A stretch of DNA of 14,179 bases from assembly GCA_964430935.1 (NCBI GenBank), contig CAYSHK010000010.1:1-14179 (forward strand), written 5' to 3'. The position numbers and the translations under genes are program-made. The stretch's first letter is position 1, and each line of letters starts with the position of its first letter. The stretch comes from Thermopetrobacter sp964430935 (lineage in GTDB: Bacteria; Pseudomonadota; Alphaproteobacteria; Rhizobiales; Aestuariivirgaceae). The notes below the pieces were generated by a model. That model was not told where the DNA came from and ran no database searches. It saw only the letters and a program-made list of their open reading frames with translations. Of the stretch, positions 1 to 6,789 are shown piece by piece.

Positions 1-372
1 TTCCGCCGCGGGATTGCGGCAGCCGGTGAGCCATACGTCGAAGACGGGGTGTTCCACGGCGTTCAGGCCGGGGCTTTCGGCATTCATCCAGCCGGTGAAT
101 ATGCGTCGGCGTCCTCCGTCCAGTTTCCGCTCGTCGACTTCGACGAAGGCCATCGTGCGGGGCTCCTCCGTCTCCGGCCGGGTATGGCATGTGCGCGGCG
201 TGACGAAAAGCGCGCCGAAGCGCGCCGTGCCGTCCACCGGAACGGAAAAGGTGGTGATCTCTCCGGTGATCTTGTCCAGTCCGGAAAAGACGGCGACCGG
301 ATTCTCGATCGGCCCGGCGAGAGCGGCTCCATGCCAGAGGGCCGCCAGAAGAATGAGACCCGCGCGCTTCAT
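1..372 (-). CDS. DUF2155 domain-containing exported protein (3' end cut by window edge)
   Basis: Reading leftward from the ATG at 370-372, 124 codons stay open to the window edge, so the C-terminus is missing. The start is hydrophobic, MKRAGLILLAALWHGAALA, and looks like a signal peptide, which predicts export to the periplasm. The mature part has the run NPVAVFSGLDKITGEITTF, a TPRTCHTRP stretch, AFVEVDE, RIFTGWMNAESPGLNAVEHP and DVWLTGC. I recognise these as the DUF2155 family of alphaproteobacteria. The two cysteines could form a disulfide in the periplasm (inference). The biochemical role of the family is not established. Its usual place next to mlaD and the NDUFA12-like gene suggests an envelope-related function. 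It starts 4 bp after the methyltransferase stop, with an AAGGA ribosome-binding site overlapping that stop, so it is the last visible gene of the operon. Family assignment is firm; function is open. Confidence 0.85.
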   Translation of the reverse strand, partial: MKRAGLILLAALWHGAALAGPIENPVAVFSGLDKITGEITTFSVPVDGTARFGALFVTPRTCHTRPETEEPRTMAFVEVDERKLDGGRRRIFTGWMNAESPGLNAVEHPVFDVWLTGCRNPAAE

Positions 373-376
373 CCGG

Positions 377-1129
377 CTATTCCTTCACGGCCTCCACGCG
401 CAGCCGCACATAGTCCGCCGTCCAGTTGCCACGGGCGTCGCACAGCACGGGACGCAGCAGATCCTCCACCTCCGCAAGCACCACCGCCGCATCCTCGCCG
501 AACTGTTCGAAAAAGACGCCGCGGAACGTCTTCAGCCAGGACGACAGGCCGCCCGGAAGCCGTGTCGGACGCGGAACCAGTTCCATCCTGCGCACCGAGA
601 GACCGGCCTGCCGGAGCATGTCCGCATAGACCTCCGGCGTCGGAAAGAACCACGGCCCCGCAAGGCTCTCGTCGGCGCCGCGCCTGCGCGCCACCGCCCG
701 CATCGCCGTGATGATGGCCGCCACGTTGCCATGGCCGCCCATTTCGGCGACGAAGCGCCCGCCGGGACGCAGAGCCCTGTGCACGCCCGCCAGCACCGCG
801 CCGGCGTTGGTCATCCAGTGCAGCGCGGCATTGGAGAACACCGCGTCGAACTCCCGCTCGAAGGGCAGGTTCTCGCCGGATGCCTGCACCACCCGCACGC
901 CGCGGGCGCGGGCCGCCGAAAGCATGCCGGCGTCGATGTCCACTCCGACCACACGGCATCCCATGCGGGCCAGCCGCTCCGAGAGAACGCCGTCGCCGCA
1001 GCCGAGATCCAGGATGCGCTCGCCGGGGCGCGGCGCCAGCCACTCCAGAACGCCCTCCGCCAGATCCGAGACGAAGCGGGCGTTCCGCCCGTAGTCCTCC
1101 ACGGACCACTTCTGCTCCACCGCGCTCAT
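377..1129 (-). CDS. Class I SAM-dependent methyltransferase
   Basis: A 250-residue protein with a typical class I methyltransferase fold. Motif I is DLGCGDG at residues 41-47, the acidic residue that ends strand beta2 is in GVDID (62-66), and the substrate-proximal DAVFSNAALHW is at 95-105. LRPGGRFV follows a little downstream as the post-motif. These features bind S-adenosylmethionine. The N-terminal W-S-V-E-D-Y and the asparagine and histidine in SNAALHW resemble the trans-aconitate methyltransferase/BioC-like Methyltransf_11 group. The substrate cannot be read from sequence. There is no signal peptide, so it is cytoplasmic. Its ATG overlaps the mlaD stop as ATGA (1126-1129), which points to translational coupling, and the next gene follows after 4 bp. 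BioC (malonyl-ACP methylation) is a possible alternative, but no other biotin genes are in view. Confidence 0.85.
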   Translation of the reverse strand: MSAVEQKWSVEDYGRNARFVSDLAEGVLEWLAPRPGERILDLGCGDGVLSERLARMGCRVVGVDIDAGMLSAARARGVRVVQASGENLPFEREFDAVFSNAALHWMTNAGAVLAGVHRALRPGGRFVAEMGGHGNVAAIITAMRAVARRRGADESLAGPWFFPTPEVYADMLRQAGLSVRRMELVPRPTRLPGGLSSWLKTFRGVFFEQFGEDAAVVLAEVEDLLRPVLCDARGNWTADYVRLRVEAVKE

Positions 1130-1581
1130 TTGTTCTCTTTCTTGCCTTCGAAGATGTACTTGTTCACCAGCCCCCAGATGTCCAGGGCGCTCTGGGTGCT
1201 GCCGAGATAGTCCCCGTCCTTCAACATGGTTTCGGATCCGCCCGGATCAAGGGCGATGAACTTCTGCCCCAGCAGCCCCTCGGAGGTGATCTTGGCCGAC
1301 GTGTCCTCCGGCAGCTTCACGTACGAATCGATGGCCATGGTCACCACGGCCTGATAGTTCTCCTGATCCAGCTTCTGGTCCGTCACCGTGCCGACCTTGA
1401 TGCCGGCCAGACGGATGTCGGAGCCGACGGAGATGCCCTCGATGTTGTCGAAGGCGGCATAGATGCTGTATCCGCCCCGCCCCTTGCCCAGATCGGTGGT
1501 GGTGTAGACGTATGTGAAGAAGATGGCGGCAATAGCGATGACGATCGCGCCGACAATGGTCTCGACAACGGAACTCTGCAT
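1126..1581 (-). CDS. mlaD: MlaD, MCE-domain substrate-binding subunit of the Mla phospholipid transporter
   Basis: A 151-residue protein with one N-terminal membrane anchor (about residues 8-25, AIVIAIAAIFFTYVYT) and one MCE domain. The domain shows YSIYAAFDNIEGISVGSDI, RLAGIKVGTV, KLPEDTSAKITSEGLLGQKFIAL and a C-terminal DIWGLVNKYIF helix. MlaD forms a hexameric ring on the periplasmic face of the inner membrane and works with the MlaFEB ABC transporter to move phospholipids and keep the outer membrane asymmetric. Length fits the short alphaproteobacterial form. The mlaE and mlaF partners are not in this window. The start at 1581 has GGAGG 11 bp upstream. It sits 42 bp downstream of the NDUFA12-like gene and overlaps the methyltransferase start by ATGA. 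The pairing of mlaD with an NDUFA12-like gene is a recurring alphaproteobacterial arrangement. Confidence 0.93.
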   Translation of the reverse strand: MQSSVVETIVGAIVIAIAAIFFTYVYTTTDLGKGRGGYSIYAAFDNIEGISVGSDIRLAGIKVGTVTDQKLDQENYQAVVTMAIDSYVKLPEDTSAKITSEGLLGQKFIALDPGGSETMLKDGDYLGSTQSALDIWGLVNKYIFEGKKENK

Positions 1582-1623
1582 CGCCCGGTGTGCCTCCCTC
1601 TGCGTTTCCTGCGGCCCCGCGTC

Positions 1624-2019
1624 TCAGGCGCCGTCCGGCCGCCAGCTCTCGCAGGCGGGGCGGGCCATGTCCCGCGGTCGCGGATGGTACAGCGATCCCG
1701 GCGGAAAGTGCGCCTCCGGCGTGCCGGTGCGGTTCTCCTCGTGGGGCTTCTCCCAGGGATGCGGCACGTATTCCCGCTCGGTCGGCGGCACGTCCGTGCG
1801 GTAGTGCATCCAGCCGTGCCAGCCGGGGGGAATGCGCGAGGCTTCGGCATAGCCGTTGTAGATCACCCAGCGCCGGGAACCGTCACGGTTCCGGTAGTAG
1901 ACGTTGCCCTGATCGTCCTCGCCGACGCGCACGCCCTTGCGCCACGTGTAGAACCGGGTTCCGACCGTGGCGCCGTTCCACCACGTGAACACCTGGACCA
2001 GAAAATCCTTCACGCCCAT
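1624..2019 (-). CDS. NDUFA12-like accessory subunit of NADH:ubiquinone oxidoreductase (complex I)
   Basis: A 131-residue protein, the bacterial counterpart of mitochondrial NDUFA12 (B17.2), an accessory subunit bound to the peripheral arm of complex I. Diagnostic stretches are FTWWNGATVGTRFYTWRKG, VGEDDQGNVYYR, RRWVIYNGYAEASRIPPGWH, GWMHYRTDVPP and PHPWEKPHEENRTGTP. The alphaproteobacterial restriction of this subunit is one of the best taxonomic clues in the window. The frame is open far upstream, but family alignment begins at MGVKDFLVQVFTWW, and that ATG (2017-2019) has GGGGAG 8 bp before it, so I start here. There is no signal peptide, and it is expected on the cytoplasmic side of the inner membrane. 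It is the first gene of the minus-strand operon that continues into mlaD. Confidence 0.93.
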   Translation of the reverse strand: MGVKDFLVQVFTWWNGATVGTRFYTWRKGVRVGEDDQGNVYYRNRDGSRRWVIYNGYAEASRIPPGWHGWMHYRTDVPPTEREYVPHPWEKPHEENRTGTPEAHFPPGSLYHPRPRDMARPACESWRPDGA

Positions 2020-2104
2020 CCGAATGGCTCCCCATGATTCCTTCGGGCCATCGGTGCGAGGGCCCCGCGAATCCGTCCGCCGTCGCACCTCTTCTGAACA
2101 CAGG

Positions 2105-2133
2105 AATATGGCGCGAAGGAGGGACGAAGTCCA
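2105..2133 (-). promoter_or_regulatory. Possible promoter of the NDUFA12-like/mlaD operon
   Basis: On the minus strand TGGACT (2128-2133) is followed after exactly 17 bp by CATATT (2105-2110). Each matches the sigma70 -35 and -10 consensus at four of six positions. It would start transcription about 80 nt before the NDUFA12-like start codon. The match is modest in GC-rich DNA and is offered only as the best candidate. Confidence 0.3.
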
Positions 2134-2252
2134 CAGAAAAGCGCCCTTCCGGAACCGTCTCCGGCGGCCATCCCGCGATTCGGTCCGGTCGGCGTCCCGC
2201 CAATCCGTCCGATTGCGCACTTTCATGCGAATGCACGCGCAGATTGCGACCG

Positions 2253-2268
2253 TTAACCACCTGTTAAC
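2253..2268. promoter_or_regulatory. Full CtrA-type binding site (TTAA-N7-TTAAC)
   Basis: TTAACCACCTGTTAAC is an exact match to the CtrA consensus TTAA-N7-TTAAC. The two halves are also part of an 8-bp direct repeat GTTAACCA at 2252-2259 and 2263-2270, one helical turn apart. CtrA is the master cell-cycle response regulator of alphaproteobacteria. The site is about 145 bp from the candidate NDUFA12-operon promoter and about 225 bp upstream of the nrdJ -35 element, so which gene it serves is not clear. The consensus is short enough that chance cannot be excluded, although this DNA is GC-rich. Confidence 0.55.
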
Positions 2269-2322
2269 CATTTCCGCAACGCATCTGCGGCGACGGAAAA
2301 AAATTCTGGGGACGGCCGGACA

Positions 2323-2344
2323 CAATCCACATGCGATATCCACA
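2323..2344 (+). promoter_or_regulatory. Two DnaA-box-like sequences
   Basis: CAATCCACA (2323-2331) and ATATCCACA (2336-2344) lie in the same orientation, 13 bp apart start to start. Against the consensus TTATCCACA they have two mismatches and one mismatch. They are about 150-170 bp upstream of the nrdJ promoter. DnaA is known to regulate ribonucleotide reductase genes such as E. coli nrdAB, so a regulatory role is plausible but unproven. Confidence 0.4.
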
Positions 2345-2425
2345 AGACCCCGCCCCGGACAAGGCGGCGCGAAACCGTCCGTATTTCCGCAGGTTACGCT
2401 TCCTTCGATTCGGCAATCCCGTTCT

Positions 2426-2434
2426 TGTCCACAG
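2426..2434 (+). promoter_or_regulatory. DnaA-box-like sequence near the nrdJ promoter
   Basis: TTGTCCACA differs from the DnaA box TTATCCACA at one position. It lies 58 bp upstream of the nrdJ -35 element and 17 bp upstream of the first NrdR-type box, in the same orientation as the two boxes at 2323-2344. Confidence 0.45.
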
Positions 2435-2450
2435 CTTGTCAACCCGGAAA

Positions 2451-2497
2451 CACCATATGTTGTGCCCATCCGGACGCCGGACACTAGGTATTGACGC
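2451..2497 (+). promoter_or_regulatory. Tandem NrdR-type boxes
   Basis: Two 16-bp elements resemble the NrdR box (consensus near ACACTATATATAGTGT). Box 1, ACACCATATGTTGTGC, is at 2451-2466. Box 2, ACACTAGGTATTGACG, is at 2482-2497 and is more diverged on its right side. The start-to-start distance is 31 bp, about three helical turns. This is the characteristic spacing of paired NrdR boxes, which allows cooperative binding on one face of DNA. NrdR is an ATP/dATP-sensing repressor of ribonucleotide reductase genes. Box 2 includes the -35 hexamer of the candidate nrdJ promoter, so bound repressor should block RNA polymerase. Its position ahead of nrdJ makes the identification strong. Confidence 0.75.
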
Positions 2498-2520
2498 TTT
2501 TCGCAAATTGAAGTTAAATC
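2492..2520 (+). promoter_or_regulatory. nrdJ promoter candidate (sigma70 type)
   Basis: TTGACG (2492-2497) and TTAAAT (2515-2520) are separated by exactly 17 bp. They match the -35 and -10 consensus at five and four of six positions. The -35 element lies inside the second NrdR-type box. A transcript would begin near 2527 and carry a 5' leader of about 305 nt before the nrdJ start codon. Confidence 0.6.
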
Positions 2521-2787
2521 CGGGGCGTTGGACGGGAGCGGCGCACGACCGTTCCGGACGGCATCGACACACACGAACGGAACGAAATTCCGAAACAGAA
2601 ACGACAAGGGGCGTCGAACGGCAGACAGGAGGCAACGTCCGCCGTACGGGCATTCTTGCGCCATGAAGGGGGGCATGACGGCTTCATGGCGGCAGGTCAG
2701 ACAGTAGCGTCATGCGTGCATGGCAGGAAGCGGACGGCTGCGGAGGGTTTTCGCATCCGGTGCATTTCTGCGGGGCATAACGACAAA

Positions 2788-2804
2788 CGGCTCCCGAAGA
2801 GCCG
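2788..2804 (+). repeat. Small hairpin in the nrdJ leader
   Basis: CGGCTC and GAGCCG form a perfect 6-bp stem around a 5-nt loop (CCGAA), ending 27 nt before the nrdJ start codon. No T-tract follows, so it is not an intrinsic terminator. It may affect mRNA stability or ribosome access, or mean nothing. Confidence 0.35.
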
Positions 2805-2831
2805 GCAGCTTGAGGGGCAGTACGGAGAACG

Positions 2832-5800
2832 ATGAAGATCGCACGCCATTTCACCACCGCGGGACGCGACGTCTACGAGGACATCGAATTCCGCCGCACC
2901 ACCAGCGAGATCCGCAATCCCGACGGATCTCTCGTCTTCCAGCTCCAGGATGTGGAGGTGCCGGCCCAGTTCTCGCAGGTGGCCGCCGACATCATGGCGC
3001 AGAAGTATTTCCGCAAGGCGGGTGTTCCGGCCCGCCTGCGCAAGGTGCCCGAGGAAGGCGTCCCGGAGTGGCTGTGGCGTTCCGAGCCGGACGAGGAGGC
3101 GCTGGCGGAGCTGCCCGAGGAGGAGCGCTACGGCCATGAGACCTCGGCCCGCCAGGTCTACGACCGGCTCGTCGGCGCCTGGACCTACTGGGGCTGGAAG
3201 GGCGGCTACTTCGACAGCGAGGAGGATGCGCACGCCTTCCACGACGAGCTGCGCTACATGATGGCCATGCAGATGGCCGCGCCCAACTCGCCGCAATGGT
3301 TCAACACCGGCCTGCACTGGGCCTATGGCATCGACGGCCCCGGACAGGGGCACTACTACGTGGACTTCGAGACGGGGCGGCTCGTGAAGTCGAAATCGGC
3401 CTACGAGCATCCGCAGCCGCACGCCTGCTTCATCCAGTCGATCAACGACGACCTGGTGAACGAGGGCGGCATCATGGACCTCTGGGTGCGCGAGGCGCGC
3501 CTGTTCAAGTACGGTTCCGGCACCGGCACCAACTTCTCCTCCCTGCGCGGCGAGAACGAGCCGCTCTCCGGCGGCGGCAAGTCCTCCGGCCTGATGAGCT
3601 TCCTGAAGATCGGCGACAGGGCCGCGGGCGCCATCAAGTCCGGCGGCACCACCCGGCGGGCGGCCAAGATGGTCATCGTAGACGTGGACCATCCGGACAT
3701 CGAGGCCTTCGTCGACTGGAAGGTGAAGGAGGAGCAGAAGGTCGCGTCCCTGGTCACCGGCTCGAAGATCATGCGGAAGCGGCTCTCCGCCATCATGAAG
3801 GCGTGCGTCAACTGCGAGGGCCACGGCGAGGACTGCTTCGATCCGAAGCGCAATCCCGCCCTGAAGCGGGCCATCGTCGCGGCGCGGCGCGACCATGTGC
3901 CGGAAAACTACATCCGCCGCGTCATCCAGTTCGCCCGGCAGGGCTTCACCTCCATCGAGTTCGACACCTACGACACCGACTGGGACGGCGAGGCCTACCG
4001 CACGGTGGCGGGCCAGAACTCCAACAACTCGGTGCGCGTCACCGAGGAGTTCCTGCGCGCCGTCGAGGCGGACGGCGAATGGCCGTTGATCCGCCGCACC
4101 GACGGCGAGGTGGCCCGCACCATCTCCGCCCGCGCCCTGTGGGACAAGATCGGTCAGGCGGCCTGGCAGTCGGCTGATCCGGGCATCCAGTTCCACACCA
4201 CCATCAACGACTGGCACACCTGCCCGGCCTCCGGCCCGATCCGCGGCTCCAATCCGTGTTCGGAGTACATGTTCCTGGACGATACGGCGTGCAATCTGGC
4301 CTCGCTGAACCTGCTGGCCTTCCACGACCGCGACACGGGCCGTTTCCGGGTGGAGGACTTCGAGCACGCGGTGCGTCTGTGGACGGTCGTGCTCGAGATC
4401 TCCGTGCTGATGGCGCAGTTCCCCTCGAAGCGGATCGCGCGGCTGTCCTACGACTATCGCACTCTGGGCCTGGGCTTCGCCAACATCGGCGGCCTGCTGA
4501 TGACCATGGGCCTGCCCTACGACTCCGACGAGGGACGGGCGCTCTGCGGTGCCATTTCCGCCGTCATGACCGGCCGCGCCTACGCCACATCCGCCGAGAT
4601 GGCCGGGGAGCTGGGTCCGTTCGCCGGCTATCCGAAGAACCGCGAGCACATGCTGCGGGTCATCCGCAACCATCGCCGCGCGGCGCATGGCGAGGAGGAC
4701 GGCTACGAGAAACTGGCCGTGAAGCCGGTGCCTCTGGATCATGGAAGCTGCCCGGATTCTGGGCTGGCCGCCCGCGCCAAGGCCTGCTGGGACGAGGCGC
4801 TGGAGCTGGGCGAGCGGAACGGCTACCGCAACGCGCAGACGACGGTGATCGCGCCCACGGGCACCATCGGCCTGGTGATGGACTGCGACACCACCGGCAT
4901 CGAGCCCGACTACGCCCTGGTGAAATTCAAGAAGCTGGCCGGCGGCGGCTACTTCAAGATCATCAACCGTGCCGTGCCCGCGGCCCTGAAGACGCTGGGC
5001 TACAGCGAGCCGCAGATCGAGGACATCATCACCTACGCGGTCGGTCACGGCACGCTTGAAGGCGCTCCGGGCGTGAACCACGACACGCTGCGGGAGCGCG
5101 GTTTCACCGATGCGCAGATCCGCGCCGTCGAGGAAGGTCTGGGATCGGCCTTCGACATCCGCTTCGTCTTCAACCGGTTCACGCTGGGCGACGACTTCTG
5201 CCGCGACGTGCTGGGCATGACCGACGAGCAGCTCGACGACATGAGCTTCGACCTGCTGGCCCACATCGGCTTCCCGAAGGAGGAGATCGAGGCGGCCAAC
5301 ACCTACGTCTGCGGCGCCATGACCCTGGAGGGCGCACCGCACCTGAAGGAGGAGCACCTGCCGGTCTTCGACTGCGCCAACGTCTGCGGCCGCATCGGCA
5401 CGCGCTATCTTTCCGCCGAATCGCACATCCGCATGATGGCCGCCGCGCAGCCCTTCATCTCCGGCGCCATATCCAAGACGGTCAACATGCCCAACGACGC
5501 CACCGTCGAGGACTGCCTGAAGGCCTACGAGCTGTCCTGGAAGCTGGGGCTGAAGGCCAACGCCCTCTACCGCGACGGTTCCAAGCTCTCCCAGCCCCTC
5601 ACCTCGCAGGTGCTGGAAGACGAGGACGACGAGGAGACGGCGGAGGACTTCGCCGAGGCCGTGGCCATCAGCCAGCCCGCCGCCCAGCGTGTGGAGCGCG
5701 TCGTGGAGAAGGTCGTGGAAAAGGTCGTCGAGAAGGTCGTGGAGGTGCGCAGGCGCGAGAAGCTGCCCTCCCGCCGCAAGGGCTACACCCAGAAGGCCAT

Positions 5801-6584
5801 CGTCGGCGGCCACAAGGTCTATCTCCGCACCGGCGAATACGACGACGGCCGGCTGGGAGAGATCTTCATCGACATGCACAAGGAGGGCGCGGCCTTCCGT
5901 GCCATGATGAACAACTTCGCCATCGCGGTGTCGCTCGGCCTCCAGTACGGCGTGCCGCTGGAGGAGTACGTGGAGGCCTTCACCTTCACCCGCTTCGAGC
6001 CCGCCGGCCCCGTCCAGGGCAACGACACCATCAAGCAGGCCACCTCCATTCTCGACTACATCTTCCGCGAGCTGGCCGTGTCCTATCTGGGCCGCACGGA
6101 TCTGGCGCATGTCGATCCCGCGGACATCGGCTTCGATGCGCTCGGCCGGGGCGTGAAGGAGGGCAAGGCGCCCGACGAGGCCCCGGAGGAAGGCGGCACC
6201 ACCGCCCCCTGCCCGCCCGCGGTGCCCGCCACACGGCTGATGTCCACCGGCTTCGTGCGCCACAAGGTGCCCGACAACGTGGTCCTCATGCCCGGCAATG
6301 CCGTCGGCGATCCCTCCTCTTCCACCATGGCGCTCCAGTCTCAGGCGGCGGACGTCATGGAAACCATGCAGGAGGGGCAGGCCGTCCTGGCCGAACCGAA
6401 TCCCCGTCCGGCCTCTCCGGGTGGCGCGGGCACGGTCTCCGGCGTGGAGGCATCGCGCATCATGGAGGCCCGCATGAAGGGCTACGAGGGAGAAGCCTGC
6501 GGCGAATGCGGCAACTTCACCATGGTGCGCAACGGCACCTGCCTGAAATGCGACACCTGCGGAGCCACCAGCGGCTGTTCATGA
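2832..6584 (+). CDS. nrdJ: Adenosylcobalamin-dependent (class II) ribonucleoside-diphosphate reductase NrdJ
   Basis: This 1250-residue cytoplasmic enzyme reduces ribonucleotides to deoxyribonucleotides using a cobalamin-generated thiyl radical, so it needs no oxygen and no separate radical subunit. The motif NPCSE (residues 474-478) holds N474, thiyl-radical Cys476 and E478. Cys199 (PHACFI) and Cys487 (ACNL) are the expected redox pair; the 11-residue spacing from Cys476 to Cys487 matches class II enzymes. PTGTIG and the barrel core follow. Residues about 983-1090 form a TSCPD-type domain (LGEIFIDMHKEGAAFRAMMN). The C-terminus has cysteines at 1223, 1226, 1237, 1240, 1243 and 1249 (CxxC and CxxCxxC), likely for active-site re-reduction or zinc binding. 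Odd points are a CxxC-x6-C insertion (325-335) and a VVEK repeat linker. The ATG has GGAGA upstream and the family N-terminus MKIARHFT. It is monocistronic and probably NrdR-controlled. Confidence 0.97.
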   Translation: MKIARHFTTAGRDVYEDIEFRRTTSEIRNPDGSLVFQLQDVEVPAQFSQVAADIMAQKYFRKAGVPARLRKVPEEGVPEWLWRSEPDEEALAELPEEERYGHETSARQVYDRLVGAWTYWGWKGGYFDSEEDAHAFHDELRYMMAMQMAAPNSPQWFNTGLHWAYGIDGPGQGHYYVDFETGRLVKSKSAYEHPQPHACFIQSINDDLVNEGGIMDLWVREARLFKYGSGTGTNFSSLRGENEPLSGGGKSSGLMSFLKIGDRAAGAIKSGGTTRRAAKMVIVDVDHPDIEAFVDWKVKEEQKVASLVTGSKIMRKRLSAIMKACVNCEGHGEDCFDPKRNPALKRAIVAARRDHVPENYIRRVIQFARQGFTSIEFDTYDTDWDGEAYRTVAGQNSNNSVRVTEEFLRAVEADGEWPLIRRTDGEVARTISARALWDKIGQAAWQSADPGIQFHTTINDWHTCPASGPIRGSNPCSEYMFLDDTACNLASLNLLAFHDRDTGRFRVEDFEHAVRLWTVVLEISVLMAQFPSKRIARLSYDYRTLGLGFANIGGLLMTMGLPYDSDEGRALCGAISAVMTGRAYATSAEMAGELGPFAGYPKNREHMLRVIRNHRRAAHGEEDGYEKLAVKPVPLDHGSCPDSGLAARAKACWDEALELGERNGYRNAQTTVIAPTGTIGLVMDCDTTGIEPDYALVKFKKLAGGGYFKIINRAVPAALKTLGYSEPQIEDIITYAVGHGTLEGAPGVNHDTLRERGFTDAQIRAVEEGLGSAFDIRFVFNRFTLGDDFCRDVLGMTDEQLDDMSFDLLAHIGFPKEEIEAANTYVCGAMTLEGAPHLKEEHLPVFDCANVCGRIGTRYLSAESHIRMMAAAQPFISGAISKTVNMPNDATVEDCLKAYELSWKLGLKANALYRDGSKLSQPLTSQVLEDEDDEETAEDFAEAVAISQPAAQRVERVVEKVVEKVVEKVVEVRRREKLPSRRKGYTQKAIVGGHKVYLRTGEYDDGRLGEIFIDMHKEGAAFRAMMNNFAIAVSLGLQYGVPLEEYVEAFTFTRFEPAGPVQGNDTIKQATSILDYIFRELAVSYLGRTDLAHVDPADIGFDALGRGVKEGKAPDEAPEEGGTTAPCPPAVPATRLMSTGFVRHKVPDNVVLMPGNAVGDPSSSTMALQSQAADVMETMQEGQAVLAEPNPRPASPGGAGTVSGVEASRIMEARMKGYEGEACGECGNFTMVRNGTCLKCDTCGATSGCS
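5700..5747 (+). repeat. Fourfold 12-bp in-frame repeat inside nrdJ (VVEK linker)
   Basis: Four tandem units near GTCGTGGAGAAG encode VVEK-VVEK-VVEK-VVEV (residues 957-972). They are preceded by an acidic stretch (EDEDDEETAEDFAEA) and followed by a basic one (RRREKLPSRRK). The segment joins the catalytic barrel to the TSCPD-type domain and is likely a helical or extended linker. Copy number may vary between relatives through slippage. Confidence 0.75.
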
Positions 6585-6685
6585 GCCGTTGAAAGGCGGG
6601 GGACGACGCCCCGAATCCGCAGGAGGAAGGATCGACGCATCCTGTCGATATCCTGTGGATGCTCTGTCGAAAAGAACAAGCCGAA

Positions 6686-6720
6686 GAGCCGGGAGGGTTT
6701 CTCTTCCCGGCTCCTTGTTT
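6686..6720 (+). terminator. Intrinsic terminator of nrdJ
   Basis: GAGCCGGGA (6686-6694) and TCCCGGCTC (6705-6713) form a perfect 9-bp GC-rich stem with a 10-nt loop, followed by the T-rich CTTGTTT. It lies about 100 nt after the nrdJ stop codon and should end the nrdJ transcript before the next gene. Confidence 0.85.
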
Positions 6721-6744
6721 CGGATCTGCATCAATTCATGATTG

Positions 6745-6776
6745 CAGTATTGATCCTCGCGCACGCGACAATACTG
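6745..6776. repeat. Two-part dyad symmetry upstream of the winged-helix gene
   Basis: CAGTATTG (6745-6752) pairs with CAATACTG (6769-6776). Nested inside, TCGCG (6757-6761) pairs with CGCGA (6764-6768), leaving only ATCC unpaired on the left side and CA in the loop. This gives 13 base pairs in 32 bp. No clean T-tract follows on either strand, so an operator or an RNA structure is more likely than a terminator. It lies about 95 bp before the winged-helix gene in locally AT-rich DNA. Confidence 0.5.
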
Positions 6777-6789
6777 AAAAAGACTATAC

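Larger units (their letters stand above)
2020..2831. other. Divergent control region between the NDUFA12-like operon and nrdJ
   Basis: This stretch of about 0.8 kb has no convincing gene. The frames open through it lack family similarity and ribosome-binding sites. It contains a CtrA-type site, three DnaA-box-like sequences in the same orientation, a pair of NrdR-type boxes, a sigma70-like promoter facing nrdJ, a weaker promoter facing the NDUFA12-like operon and a small leader hairpin, each listed separately. GANTC sequences, the target of the CcrM methylase in cell-cycle-regulated alphaproteobacteria, occur at about 2036, 2069, 2178 and 2408. From 2521 to 2831 is the presumed nrdJ 5' leader of about 300 nt. 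I looked there for a cobalamin riboswitch, which would suit a B12-dependent enzyme, and did not see its conserved B12 box. Confidence 0.6.

Noticed and set aside
2253..2520. A chromosomal replication origin
   Set aside because: CtrA and DnaA-like sites together recall the Caulobacter origin, but the boxes are few and imperfect, there is no strong AT-rich unwinding element, and dnaA, hemE and parAB are absent. Regulation of nrdJ explains the sites better.
2020..2676. N-terminal extension of the NDUFA12-like protein
   Set aside because: The upstream residues have no family similarity and run through the regulatory region; the family's own start and a ribosome-binding site lie at 2019.
2521..2831. 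Cobalamin riboswitch in the nrdJ leader
   Set aside because: Expected on biological grounds for a B12-dependent enzyme, but I did not find the conserved B12 box or a matching helix arrangement.
2697..6263. A minus-strand open frame of 1188 codons opposite nrdJ
   Set aside because: It is the antisense of nrdJ, kept open by GC-rich codon bias; its translation is low complexity (histidine, glycine, valine, leucine), without domains or a ribosome-binding site.
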